Below are positions 35,895 through 43,796 of a stretch of DNA of 64,000 bases, piece after piece. The notes below the pieces were generated by a model. It was not told the origin of the DNA. It worked only from the letters and a program-made list of their open reading frames with translations, and made no database searches. The first letter of the stretch is position 1. Every line of letters starts with the position of its first letter. The position numbers and the translations under genes are program-made. Source of the DNA: Portibacter marinus (GTDB taxonomy: Bacteria > Bacteroidota > Bacteroidia > Chitinophagales > Saprospiraceae); the NCBI RefSeq assembly GCF_021533195.1, contig NZ_JAJNKB010000003.1:397001-461000 (forward strand), read 5' to 3'.

Positions 35895-37351
35895 AGCTTG
35901 AACTTTAAACCGATTCTAATATTTAATCCTTGCCTGGATTGCAGTGTTACAAAATCCTGACTAATGCTCCCGGTATCAAACTCAGAAACGGTAACCATTC
36001 TTTTAGCGAATTGCACTTTTTCCAATACGGCTGCTTCCAGGTTAATAAATCTAATATTGTGTTGATTGGGTTCAACTATTAAAGGGTCATCTACTAACAA
36101 TCGTTCAATCTCATGATTATTTTCATCCAGGAAAACGAAGTAGAGTTTCATTTCCAAGGGAAATGAATTTTCGGTAATGACTTTTAATTCTGCCACTTCG
36201 ACACTGGCATTGATGTTGTTTTTAAGGTCAATGGTGTCTTGAAGCACCAATTCATCAATCTTTAAATTCATAGGTAATTCTGAAACCGCTTCAACTTCGA
36301 AAAAGCTTTGATCCGTTGCATATCCTAATATATCCGGATCATCAGCAGGATTGATAATGGCTTCAATATCATAATCGACATAATGTACATTTTCACTGAA
36401 GAGTGTATTGATATTTGAATTCGACTGATCGAAATTAATCTGCGTAGTACTGACCTTTCCTACTTCTTCTATGGATGGAAAGTCCAATACACACTCTGCA
36501 TTCAGCTTTTCGCCTTCCAGCATTTTTATTTTACTATCCACCGTATGGACCACCACTTCATTGGCCTTTATCGCAATAGGGAATCCATAGGTGTGTTTGA
36601 TATTAAAACTGATCTTCGGATCGGCAAATTCAATTCCACCTTGCTTCCATCCATCATATACGGAAAAGGCGATAGAATCACCTTGTAGTGGAAACCTGGT
36701 TCGTTCGTAATTCCCCTCACCATAACTAAATGTCAATTGATTGAAACTCATGGCCACGAAATCCAGTTTAATCCGTTCACCCTCCGGATTCCTTGCATCG
36801 TAATTGAATGAAAGTTTGTTTTGATCAGAATTATAGACATACCCATCCAGATCTATAGAAGGTGTAAACTCTGTAAATGGTGTAGATGTCCTGGCTTTTA
36901 AGGTATGGCTAAACTCAAAAGGTACCCCATCTTTAGCAAGTTCGGGAATTCGCATAACGATCTCGACGTCCTCTTCCTCAGTATGCGTGTACCGAAACCG
37001 CATTTCATCTCCACTCAAAACAGCATTGGTTATGACGAATCTATTCAACACGGATAATGGAAAGAAACTGACCGTATCTTCAATGGGTACTTCTCCAATA
37101 GTCTGTATAGATGGTAGGAGATTATTAATGTTTTCAGACAATAAAGAAGCTTTGTATTTCAGAGTCAAATGACCTTCAGCATCGGATAAAATTTCTAAAT
37201 TATCAGTTTCACCAAAGAGCGTCTCCAGGGAAATATTGGCGTTTATCAATGGAATGGCATATTCTCCATGCAGTTCAAAATCTTTAACACTGGGCAGAGA
37301 ACAGCTCCACATGACAACAATACTTAAGATTATGATTTTAAAGCTTTTCAT
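35891..37351 (-). CDS. Large lipoprotein of unknown function
   Basis: 486 residues. Lipoprotein signal with Cys17 (IVVMWSCSLPS), then FELHGEYAIPLINANISLETLFG and a beta-rich sequence without catalytic motifs. Repeated hydrophobic beta segments (IRFINLEAAVLEKVQFAKRMVTVSEF) suggest an immunoglobulin-like or barrel-associated surface protein. Bacteroidota have many such lipoproteins in two-gene units with a barrel; the downstream barrel-like gene overlaps it by 4 bp (ATGA). Function unknown. Confidence 0.7.
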   Translation of the reverse strand: MKSFKIIILSIVVMWSCSLPSVKDFELHGEYAIPLINANISLETLFGETDNLEILSDAEGHLTLKYKASLLSENINNLLPSIQTIGEVPIEDTVSFFPLSVLNRFVITNAVLSGDEMRFRYTHTEEEDVEIVMRIPELAKDGVPFEFSHTLKARTSTPFTEFTPSIDLDGYVYNSDQNKLSFNYDARNPEGERIKLDFVAMSFNQLTFSYGEGNYERTRFPLQGDSIAFSVYDGWKQGGIEFADPKISFNIKHTYGFPIAIKANEVVVHTVDSKIKMLEGEKLNAECVLDFPSIEEVGKVSTTQINFDQSNSNINTLFSENVHYVDYDIEAIINPADDPDILGYATDQSFFEVEAVSELPMNLKIDELVLQDTIDLKNNINASVEVAELKVITENSFPLEMKLYFVFLDENNHEIERLLVDDPLIVEPNQHNIRFINLEAAVLEKVQFAKRMVTVSEFDTGSISQDFVTLQSRQGLNIRIGLKFKL

Positions 37352-37466
37352 CCGAATTATAACGCATTAAAGACTTCTTTCGATCTGTGTGAATGTTTTA
37401 TGTTCTGGAACAATACTTCAGTTTCTCCGGAAAACCATTGACCTAAATCCACATCTGCTCCATTTA

Positions 37467-38879
37467 TTAGGCATAAAGTTTATACTCCTGCCCCAGTTCC
37501 GGAATTTCTACACTTGGAAAGCCATTTTCGCCGAGGTATTGTTCGAATGCCCTCTGTCTTTCAATTTCACCATGCACCAGGAAAATGGTTTGGACACTGT
37601 CCTTTTGATTGTGAATAAAATGAAGCATCTCCTTCCTGTCTGCATGTGCAGAAAATGATTCCATGACTTCAATGTTTGCAATCACTTGCTTCCACTCACC
37701 GTAGAGCTTTAACTGATCTACTCCGTCTTTCAACATTCCTCCGGGCGTATCCGGAGAACAATATCCTACAATCAAAAAAGTATTTTTCGGATTCTCAATG
37801 CCATGAAATAGGTGGTGCTTTACTCTGCCCGCATTCATCATTCCTGAGGAACTGATGATGATACAAGGTTCCTGAGATTCATTGAGCCATTTGGAAGTTT
37901 TCACATCTTTCACATACGTCAAGTCATTAAATCCAAACGGATTGTCGTCGATCAACATGTATTCGTGTACCTGATTATCAAAACATTCAGGGTGCGAACC
38001 AAAAACAATCGTCGCGTTCACTGCAAGCGGGCTATCCACGTAAACAGGCAGCTTCGGAAGAATTCCTTTCGTATTCATCTGATCCAGCATGTATACAATT
38101 TCCTGGGTTCTGCCAACACTGAATGCCGGAATGATCAACTTACCTTTATCTTCAATACAGGTCTTTTTAATGATCTCAAGAAACTTATTGGACTGAGCAG
38201 GTTTATCTTCATGTTCTTTATCACCGTAGGTAGATTCACATATCAGATAATCCACTTCCTTCATCCAGCGCGGGTCCCGAAGAATGGGTCGATCCGGCCT
38301 TCCGATATCTCCAGAAAATCCAAACATTCTTTCCTCACCATTTTCACGGACTCTCAATACCACGCTCGCGCTCCCTAAAATATGGCCGGCATCTGCAAAA
38401 AACACATCTACACCATCAGTCACATGGACCCAACGATCATAAGAACACCCCAGAAATCTATTCATAGCAGGTTGGACATCTTCACTGGTATAAAGAGGCA
38501 CCCTTAATTCCTTACTCCCTTTATTTTTCTTCAACATCTTTTTGTTGTGCCACTCTACATCTCTTTCCTGAATTTTAGCACTGTCAAGTAACATGATTCC
38601 ACATAGTGATCTTGTGGCATGAGTGCAAATGATATCCCCTTCAAATCCTGCTTTCACAAGTTGAGGAATTCTCCCGCAATGATCGATATGGGCATGAGAA
38701 AGAATCATTGCATCTACTGAAGCTGGATCGAACTCCCAGGAGTTGTTTAAATCCCAGACATTCCTTCCCTTTCCCTGATAAAGACCGCAATCCATCAGAA
38801 TTCTGTAACCATTGTCAAGGGTCAAGAGATGGGCACTTCCCGTCACGTTTCTGGCGGCTCCACAGAATTTTATTTTCAT
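37467..38879 (-). CDS. MBL-fold / beta-CASP RNA hydrolase-like protein
   Basis: 470 residues. Metallo-beta-lactamase motif ILSHAHIDHCGR, further metal ligands in ADAGHILGSASV and FSGDIGRPDRPIL, then a beta-CASP domain with IIPAFSVGRTQEI, CIIISSSGMMNAGRV and ESFSAHADRKEML, the motifs of the CPSF-like/YsgE archaeal-type exonuclease family. Predicted cytoplasmic zinc-dependent RNase (endo- or 5'-3' exonuclease). No signal peptide. Divergent from the oxidoreductase gene across 86 bp. Confidence 0.93.
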   Translation of the reverse strand: MKIKFCGAARNVTGSAHLLTLDNGYRILMDCGLYQGKGRNVWDLNNSWEFDPASVDAMILSHAHIDHCGRIPQLVKAGFEGDIICTHATRSLCGIMLLDSAKIQERDVEWHNKKMLKKNKGSKELRVPLYTSEDVQPAMNRFLGCSYDRWVHVTDGVDVFFADAGHILGSASVVLRVRENGEERMFGFSGDIGRPDRPILRDPRWMKEVDYLICESTYGDKEHEDKPAQSNKFLEIIKKTCIEDKGKLIIPAFSVGRTQEIVYMLDQMNTKGILPKLPVYVDSPLAVNATIVFGSHPECFDNQVHEYMLIDDNPFGFNDLTYVKDVKTSKWLNESQEPCIIISSSGMMNAGRVKHHLFHGIENPKNTFLIVGYCSPDTPGGMLKDGVDQLKLYGEWKQVIANIEVMESFSAHADRKEMLHFIHNQKDSVQTIFLVHGEIERQRAFEQYLGENGFPSVEIPELGQEYKLYA

Positions 38880-38965
38880 TTGTCTTGATTTAAAGCTTGC
38901 AAGATATAAAAAGTGACTTGCTTACAGTATATTGGTGGTTCTGTATTAAGGAAATAAGTTTAGTT

Positions 38966-40303
38966 ATGAATAAAAGAGAATTTTTAAAAAGATCAGCACT
39001 TTACACCGCGGGAGCTACCATTTTACCATCTGCATTATTGAAGTGGAGAAGAGGACATGTACTCAGAACCGCACATATAGGCGTCGGCAACATGGGGGCG
39101 GAAGATCTGAGAGACATATCATCACATGATTCAGTAGTGGTCACCGCTTTAGTGGATGTCGATTCAAAGAACCTCAAAGCGGCACAGAAATTACATCCAA
39201 AAGCTAAAATTTATAAAGACTACCGTGTCATGCTAGAGGAGATGGGCGATCAAATAGACGCTGTCATTGTATCTACCCCTGATCATACGCATGCACCAGC
39301 GTCGATGGCTGCGATGCAAATAGGTAAACCTGTATATTGCCAAAAGCCACTGACACATCATGTTTCAGAAGCAAGGGCTATGAATAAGCTAGCCAAGGAA
39401 AAAGGCTTGGTGACTCAAATGGGTATTCAAGTGCATTCATTTTATGATTATAAGTTGGCCACGATGTTGATTCAGGCTGGAATTATAGGCAAGGTTAGCA
39501 CCGTGCGTGCCTGGTCTCCTAAGAATTGGGGTTATGATGGTCCGGTTCCTGAAGGAAAGGATCCTATACCATCAGATTTGGATTGGAATTTATGGCTGGG
39601 GACTTCGGCTGAAAGACCTTATAAAGATGACGTCTATCATCCAGGTAACTGGAGAAAACTTTTAGACTATGGATGTGGTACACTAGGCGATATGGGGGTA
39701 CATATCTTTGACACTCCATATAATGCATTGGAACTGGATGTACCGAAAACGATAAAGAATGAGTGCAGAGCGCCGAATGGATTTAGTCATCCTTCGAAGA
39801 ATACAGTTACTTACGAGTTTCCTGCCACTGCTCATACTACAGATAATTTCAAATGGGTATGGTATGATGGTCCCGGTGCGCCGGATGATCATCCTGATTT
39901 GGCATTGCCTAATGGAGATGAACTTCCTGATCAGGGTGCTATGTTTATAGGTGAAAAAGGAAGACTATTACTGCCACATTTCATGCAACTACCGAGACAT
40001 ATTGTAGATGGAAAGTATGTAGAATTAGACATGTCAATGGTAGATGAGGAGGCCCTGGGTGGTGTGGTCAGAAACTATGCTTCTGAAGGTCCAAAGCATT
40101 ATCACCAATTTGTTGATGCTTGTTTGGGTCAAGGTGAGACGACAGCACCATTCTCATATGCAGCAAGATTAACGGAAACCATACTTTTGGGTGTAATTGC
40201 CAATAGATTTCCTGGTGAAACTTTGCATTGGGATGCTGAAAAAGCACAGTTTGCTGAAGAAAAAGCCAATAAATATCTAGATGCTCCTTACAGGACTTTT
40301 TAA
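38966..40303 (+). CDS. Gfo/Idh/MocA-family oxidoreductase with Tat-like signal
   Basis: 445 residues from ATG 38966. It opens MNKREFLKRSALYTAGATILPSA in effect as a Tat-type leader (KREFLK in place of RRxFLK). The Rossmann NAD(P) motif is HIGVGNMGAED; the family lysine is in KPVYCQKPLTHHVSEA. The C-terminal half carries DYGCGTLGDMGVHIFDTPYNAL, typical of the Bacteroidota/Planctomycetota sugar-oxidoreductase subgroup. Likely oxidises a sugar derivative in the periplasm. The frame extends upstream to 38897, but those residues lack a signal and would displace the leader, so 38966 is preferred. A strong bidirectional stem-loop follows. Confidence 0.92.
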   Translation: MNKREFLKRSALYTAGATILPSALLKWRRGHVLRTAHIGVGNMGAEDLRDISSHDSVVVTALVDVDSKNLKAAQKLHPKAKIYKDYRVMLEEMGDQIDAVIVSTPDHTHAPASMAAMQIGKPVYCQKPLTHHVSEARAMNKLAKEKGLVTQMGIQVHSFYDYKLATMLIQAGIIGKVSTVRAWSPKNWGYDGPVPEGKDPIPSDLDWNLWLGTSAERPYKDDVYHPGNWRKLLDYGCGTLGDMGVHIFDTPYNALELDVPKTIKNECRAPNGFSHPSKNTVTYEFPATAHTTDNFKWVWYDGPGAPDDHPDLALPNGDELPDQGAMFIGEKGRLLLPHFMQLPRHIVDGKYVELDMSMVDEEALGGVVRNYASEGPKHYHQFVDACLGQGETTAPFSYAARLTETILLGVIANRFPGETLHWDAEKAQFAEEKANKYLDAPYRTF

Positions 40304-40323
40304 TAGTGTTATCCTAATAACAA

Positions 40324-40353
40324 ATGGCTGATATAGTGTGATATATCAGCCAT
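40324..40353. terminator. Bidirectional terminator between convergent genes
   Basis: ATGGCTGATAT and ATATCAGCCAT form an 11-bp perfect stem with an 8-nt loop, 20 bp behind each stop codon of the two convergent genes (stops at 40303 and 40373). T-rich on the plus side (CTTATTTTC). Confidence 0.85.
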
Positions 40354-40372
40354 CTTATTTTCAACTACTATT

Positions 40373-41491
40373 TTACCATATCTTCAGACTTCCATGCTCC
40401 ATCCGCACACTGACTTTCTTTTCTCCGTTTCCAAACTTACCTCTTAACCATGCATCTTCACTGTTTTTATTGACCTGATCTCTCATATCTCCTGGCAGTT
40501 TCAATCCCACATACTCACCTTCAAAATCCATGTCTACTCCACAATTCCCTAACCCTAATTCCACATCGGTATATTCCACGTCCAGATTGATGTCTCCCTT
40601 TTCACAAGCTACCTTATCAATGATCACAGAGCCATATTTTTGACTGATTTTTAAATCTCCCTCTAAGCTTTCTATTTCAATGGGACTATACTTTGTGTCG
40701 GCTTTGAAGTACTTCGCTTTACCAATCAACCAGGTATCGTATTTTCCCGAGTTTCTGACTTCACCGACCTGGTCGATATCATAATTGTCGTATTTAGAGT
40801 CATTTCTGAGCTTAGCTACATCTCCGATTTTATATTGCGAGTACTTTGAATTGATTTTGAATTCTTGCGTTGAACTTCCATTCAGCCTGCTATACTTTAC
40901 ATCTGCAATGACTTCGCCCAGATCCCCAAAGTCTAATTTGCTGTAACCCAAATCCAGATTGATAGTTCCTTCCACAGAATTCATTACTACATTACCATAC
41001 TTCATGACCATGTCCAGTCCATTATTCAAGTCCGGCAAATAAACATCACCATACCTATGTGTTAGCTTTAGATGCACTGAAGCAGGCATTGAGATTTCGT
41101 AATGGATCTTGAAGTCGGTATCACTACCCCATGAAAACCAGCTACTCCAACCCTTTTCTTCTTCAATATCGGTGACTGCTGAAACATAGTTTGATGTGTT
41201 CGAAAAGTCAATATCTATTCGATCAAAAATCTCTTCAGCCTTTGATTCAGAGCTGGTTTTTACATCAATGGTAATTTTGATTTTGATTTTACCAGAATTC
41301 CCTTCTGTGACTGTAATATTTCCATACCTATTTTCTACATTCAAGGTGCCATCGTTGCTAATGTTGAATTCTTTCTCGATCACTTTATCAAGAGCTACTA
41401 AGGGTGCATTGGCTTGGAGGTTGATGGCTCCTAATAGAAGTAGAATTACACTATATGCTAATGGTCTCATCAATTGTAATTTTAGATTCAT
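40373..41491 (-). CDS. Secreted beta-solenoid-like (DUF4097-type) protein, third gene of the ECF operon
   Basis: 372 residues. Signal peptide (LAYSVILLLLGAINLQANA). The body consists of short strand repeats of about 20 residues with a recurring KYG/KYS/KYD element (RYGNITV, RYGDVYLPDL, KYGNVVMNSV, YSKLDFGDL, KYSRLNGSS, KYSQYKIGDV, KYDNYDIDQV, KYDTWLIGKA, KYSPIEIESL, KYGSVIIDKV), which suggests a right-handed beta-helix. This resembles the DUF4097/DUF2807 adhesin-head families. No catalytic motif. The start overlaps the anti-sigma-like gene by 41 bp; ATG 41470 (20-bp overlap) is an alternative. Probably an envelope-stress effector or sensor for the sigma/anti-sigma pair (inference). Confidence 0.75.
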   Translation of the reverse strand: MNLKLQLMRPLAYSVILLLLGAINLQANAPLVALDKVIEKEFNISNDGTLNVENRYGNITVTEGNSGKIKIKITIDVKTSSESKAEEIFDRIDIDFSNTSNYVSAVTDIEEEKGWSSWFSWGSDTDFKIHYEISMPASVHLKLTHRYGDVYLPDLNNGLDMVMKYGNVVMNSVEGTINLDLGYSKLDFGDLGEVIADVKYSRLNGSSTQEFKINSKYSQYKIGDVAKLRNDSKYDNYDIDQVGEVRNSGKYDTWLIGKAKYFKADTKYSPIEIESLEGDLKISQKYGSVIIDKVACEKGDINLDVEYTDVELGLGNCGVDMDFEGEYVGLKLPGDMRDQVNKNSEDAWLRGKFGNGEKKVSVRMEHGSLKIW

Positions 41492-41984
41492 TGCTATTTT
41501 TTTTACTGATAATCCTTTCCAGGATATCTATTTTCGTTTTGTAATTATTGATCATCAGATTGATTAATATTTCTTTGTTCTCATATTCACTGGTCAACAT
41601 TTCTTCTTTCAATTCTTCATAGACTTCATCTAGCTGTTTTAAGTCATTTGCAACATCTTCATCGATTCCCAACTGTTGGACTTGATCCATCTTATGATCA
41701 ATGGTCGTCATGTAATAGTCACTGGCCTCCTGAAATTCTTTAAACTCAGTTTCCGATGCGAACATATCTTGACTGATGGTTTGTTGTCCCTTAGATATGC
41801 CCAGGAAATAGGCTGCGACGATAAGGACTAAAACAGATGCGGCTACACTCAACCCACTCCACAGCATTCGTCTTTTAGAACTTGGAATATGACCTTCTAT
41901 TTCGTTCCAAACGTTGACAGAAGGCTCATCGATGTCCAATTCTGATCTGTGATTTCTTATGAAATCTTCAAGTCGATCGCTCAT
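41451..41984 (-). CDS. Membrane protein in anti-sigma position of an ECF operon
   Basis: 177 residues. A cytoplasmic N-terminal part (about 1-38, MSDRLEDFIRNHRSELDIDEPSVNVWNEIE), one membrane helix (about 41-62) and a helical, coiled-coil-like extracytoplasmic part (EFKEFQEASDYYMTTIDHKMDQVQQLGIDEDVANDLKQLDEVYEELKEEM in sense). The DEPSVNVWNEIEGHI segment is typical of anti-sigma-like proteins in Bacteroidota. It lies directly behind the sigma gene with a 4-bp ATGA overlap, which supports the anti-sigma role; direct sequence evidence for it is limited. Confidence 0.8.
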   Translation of the reverse strand: MSDRLEDFIRNHRSELDIDEPSVNVWNEIEGHIPSSKRRMLWSGLSVAASVLVLIVAAYFLGISKGQQTISQDMFASETEFKEFQEASDYYMTTIDHKMDQVQQLGIDEDVANDLKQLDEVYEELKEEMLTSEYENKEILINLMINNYKTKIDILERIISKKNSNESKITIDETISI

Positions 41985-42532
41985 AATTCCATTTTTAAAT
42001 GATCACGTGATTTAATTAATTCCCGCAGTTTAGCCTTTGCCCGGCTAAACTGAGATTTCGAAGTGGAAGTACTGATATCTAGTATTTCACTTATTTCATC
42101 GTGGCTGTATCCTTCTAACAGATATAGGTTTAAGATCGTCCTATATCCATCAGGCAATTGCTGGATAGCCTTGTGTACAGCTGCAATATCATATTGCACC
42201 TTTTCATCGTTTTCCACTGTGATTTCGGAAGCACTGTCAGGAATATCTTCGAATATGATCTTGTTCTTTCTGATTTGATTCAAACAATTGTTGATCACTA
42301 TTCGCTTTATCCAGGATCCTACACTTGCTTCACCTCGATATTTCTTAAGATTCTTAAAAATGTCGATGAATGAAACTTGCAGGACATCTTCAGCATCCAT
42401 CCTATTACCCATCATTCTAAGGCAGATATTAAACATCGCCTTGGAGTAAAGCTGGTAAAGTTGTTGCTGCGACCGTCTGTCTCCTCTTATACACAGCCTG
42501 ACTAAGTCAGTTTGTACAGAAGTATTCTTCAC
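41981..42532 (-). CDS. ECF-family RNA polymerase sigma factor
   Basis: 183 residues. Region 2 (about 25-90, YSKAMFNICLRMMGNRMDAEDVLQVSFIDIFKNLKKYRGEASVGSWIKRI) and region 4 (about 120-175, LPDGYRTILNLYLLEGYSHDEISEILDISTSTSKSQFSRAKAKL) are intact. Extracytoplasmic-function type. First gene of a three-gene operon with an anti-sigma-like protein and a beta-solenoid protein. An ECF-like promoter (42585-42612) lies 53 bp upstream, so autoregulation is likely. Confidence 0.95.
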   Translation of the reverse strand: MKNTSVQTDLVRLCIRGDRRSQQQLYQLYSKAMFNICLRMMGNRMDAEDVLQVSFIDIFKNLKKYRGEASVGSWIKRIVINNCLNQIRKNKIIFEDIPDSASEITVENDEKVQYDIAAVHKAIQQLPDGYRTILNLYLLEGYSHDEISEILDISTSTSKSQFSRAKAKLRELIKSRDHLKMEL

Positions 42533-42584
42533 TAAAGTTTGGGTTTTCTATGTCAATGTCATACTAAGATAACCGAGACACTTT

Positions 42585-42612
42585 AAAGACAACATGTTTT
42601 TGTTAGGGTTGC
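42585..42612 (-). promoter_or_regulatory. ECF-type promoter (GCAACC - 16 bp - GTCTTT) of the sigma operon
   Basis: On the minus strand GCAACC (42612-42607) is followed after exactly 16 bp by GTCTTT (42590-42585). ECF promoters commonly have a -35 with a conserved AAC core and a -10 starting GTC at this spacing (known for the class); the match is read directly. Initiation would fall about 45 bp before the sigma ATG. Confidence 0.65.
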
Positions 42613-42660
42613 ATGGGAGGATAGTTTTTTATTATAATTGACCCAACAGTGAGCCCTAGC

Positions 42661-42876
42661 GAGCGACCCAACAGGGAACGAATTGACCACCCCAACAAGG
42701 AACAACGCGACCGCCCTAAAAGGGAACGCAGTGACCGACCCAATAGGGAACGCAGTGACCGACCCAATAGGGAACGCAGTGACCGTCCCAACAGGGAGCA
42801 ACGCGACCGCCCTAAAAGGGAACGCAGTGACCGTCCCAACAGGGAACGCAGTGACCGCCCCAACAGCGAGCCTAAG
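42661..42876. repeat. Nine-copy 24-bp tandem repeat array
   Basis: Nine units of exactly 24 bp start at 42661, 42685, 42709, 42733, 42757, 42781, 42805, 42829 and 42853. Each has the core GACCGnCCC...AGGGAACGCAGT; units 2 and 6 (from unit 0) are identical, as are units 3 and 4, which suggests a 96-bp higher-order duplication. Each unit holds a CCC/GGG inverted pair. The array is GC-rich against an AT-rich surround. Because 24 is a multiple of 3 it is open in several frames on both strands (plus strand 42649-42900 would give an 8-residue repeat, RSDRPNRE). It starts directly behind the PorP/SprF stop and ends before the ECF sigma promoter. I do not call it a gene. Confidence 0.9.
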
Positions 42877-42883
42877 CGAGCCC

Positions 42884-43795
42884 CTAATAATCCCTCCTGA
42901 AAGCATAGCTCAAAAATACCTCAAAACTACCTGGAGAGACCTGATTAATTGGACTCAAAGGAACACCATAAGACAGCCCCAAAGAAAAATCCCTGTGAAT
43001 AGCAAGGGCAATTAAAAAATCTATGGATTGCAAACCAAATCCATTGGTAATCTGAGAATTCAACTGAACACCAGCATCCATCTGGCCACGATAATTATAA
43101 GCGATATAATACTGTAATAGTGAATATTGGTCGCTATCAAACTGCAGATGCAAACGGTTTTTTAACGTCGACCCCCTACCAATTGGAGCATTAACAGTCA
43201 CATTGGCAAACAAAGGGGTATTATTACTTACCTTGTCACTTCCAAACAAACCAATCCGATTGGCCAGTAATCTTGGCAAACTGATACCAAAACCAAATAT
43301 GCCATTCCTGTAGTGCATGCCTATCCCTGTATTAAAACTGGTAAAAGAATATATGCCTTCTTCAATGACAGGATCAGATTCGAGCGGATCTATAAGCAAT
43401 ACATTTTGCTTGGTAAAGTCTTTTTTTCCTTGCTGGAAAGAGGCCACAAGACCAAACCTCAACCGCGCTTCATTGACTCTCAATAGATAACTATAATTCA
43501 TGTCCAATGTAAATCTACTTTGAACTCCCGAAGCATTTCGAAAGATATTGGCGCCTAATTTACTGTTTTCATCTAAAGGGAACAGTGCGCCTAATACCTG
43601 CGAGCTTGGTGTGCCGACAGCACCATTCCACTGCTCTCTGTTTAGAAAAGTAAAGTGAATAACACTGTCCCGATCTACGTGCGCCGGATTGATATAATTT
43701 CCATGTAAGATAGATGAAGCATATGGAAGCTCGAGTTGCCCATTCAAACCTTGACATAGAAAGATAAAACTCAGAATCTTTATTATATTTTTCAT
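42884..43795 (-). CDS. PorP/SprF-family type IX secretion system membrane protein
   Basis: 303 residues. Signal peptide ending near LNGQ, followed by the PorP/SprF pattern: YASSILHGNYINPAHVDRDSVIHFTFLNREQWNGAVGTPSSQVLGALFPL and amphipathic strands to the final SFEVFLSYAFRRDY. Proteins of this family sit in the outer membrane and are paired with T9SS cargo with type-B C-terminal domains; SprF is needed for surface delivery of SprB in Flavobacterium (family knowledge). Here it lies 1 bp after such a cargo gene. It is followed immediately by the 24-bp array. Confidence 0.92.
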   Translation of the reverse strand: MKNIIKILSFIFLCQGLNGQLELPYASSILHGNYINPAHVDRDSVIHFTFLNREQWNGAVGTPSSQVLGALFPLDENSKLGANIFRNASGVQSRFTLDMNYSYLLRVNEARLRFGLVASFQQGKKDFTKQNVLLIDPLESDPVIEEGIYSFTSFNTGIGMHYRNGIFGFGISLPRLLANRIGLFGSDKVSNNTPLFANVTVNAPIGRGSTLKNRLHLQFDSDQYSLLQYYIAYNYRGQMDAGVQLNSQITNGFGLQSIDFLIALAIHRDFSLGLSYGVPLSPINQVSPGSFEVFLSYAFRRDY

Positions 43796-43796
43796 A

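Noticed and set aside
42661-42876. CRISPR array
   Set aside because: The 24-bp units are directly contiguous with no spacers.
42649-42900. Plus-strand 83-residue frame made of RSDRPNRE repeats, and longer minus-strand frames (42583-42906, 42603-42863) over the same array
   Set aside because: All arise because the 24-bp repeat unit keeps several frames open at once. No frame has a distinctive start, signal or non-repeat domain, so no single one can be called a gene.
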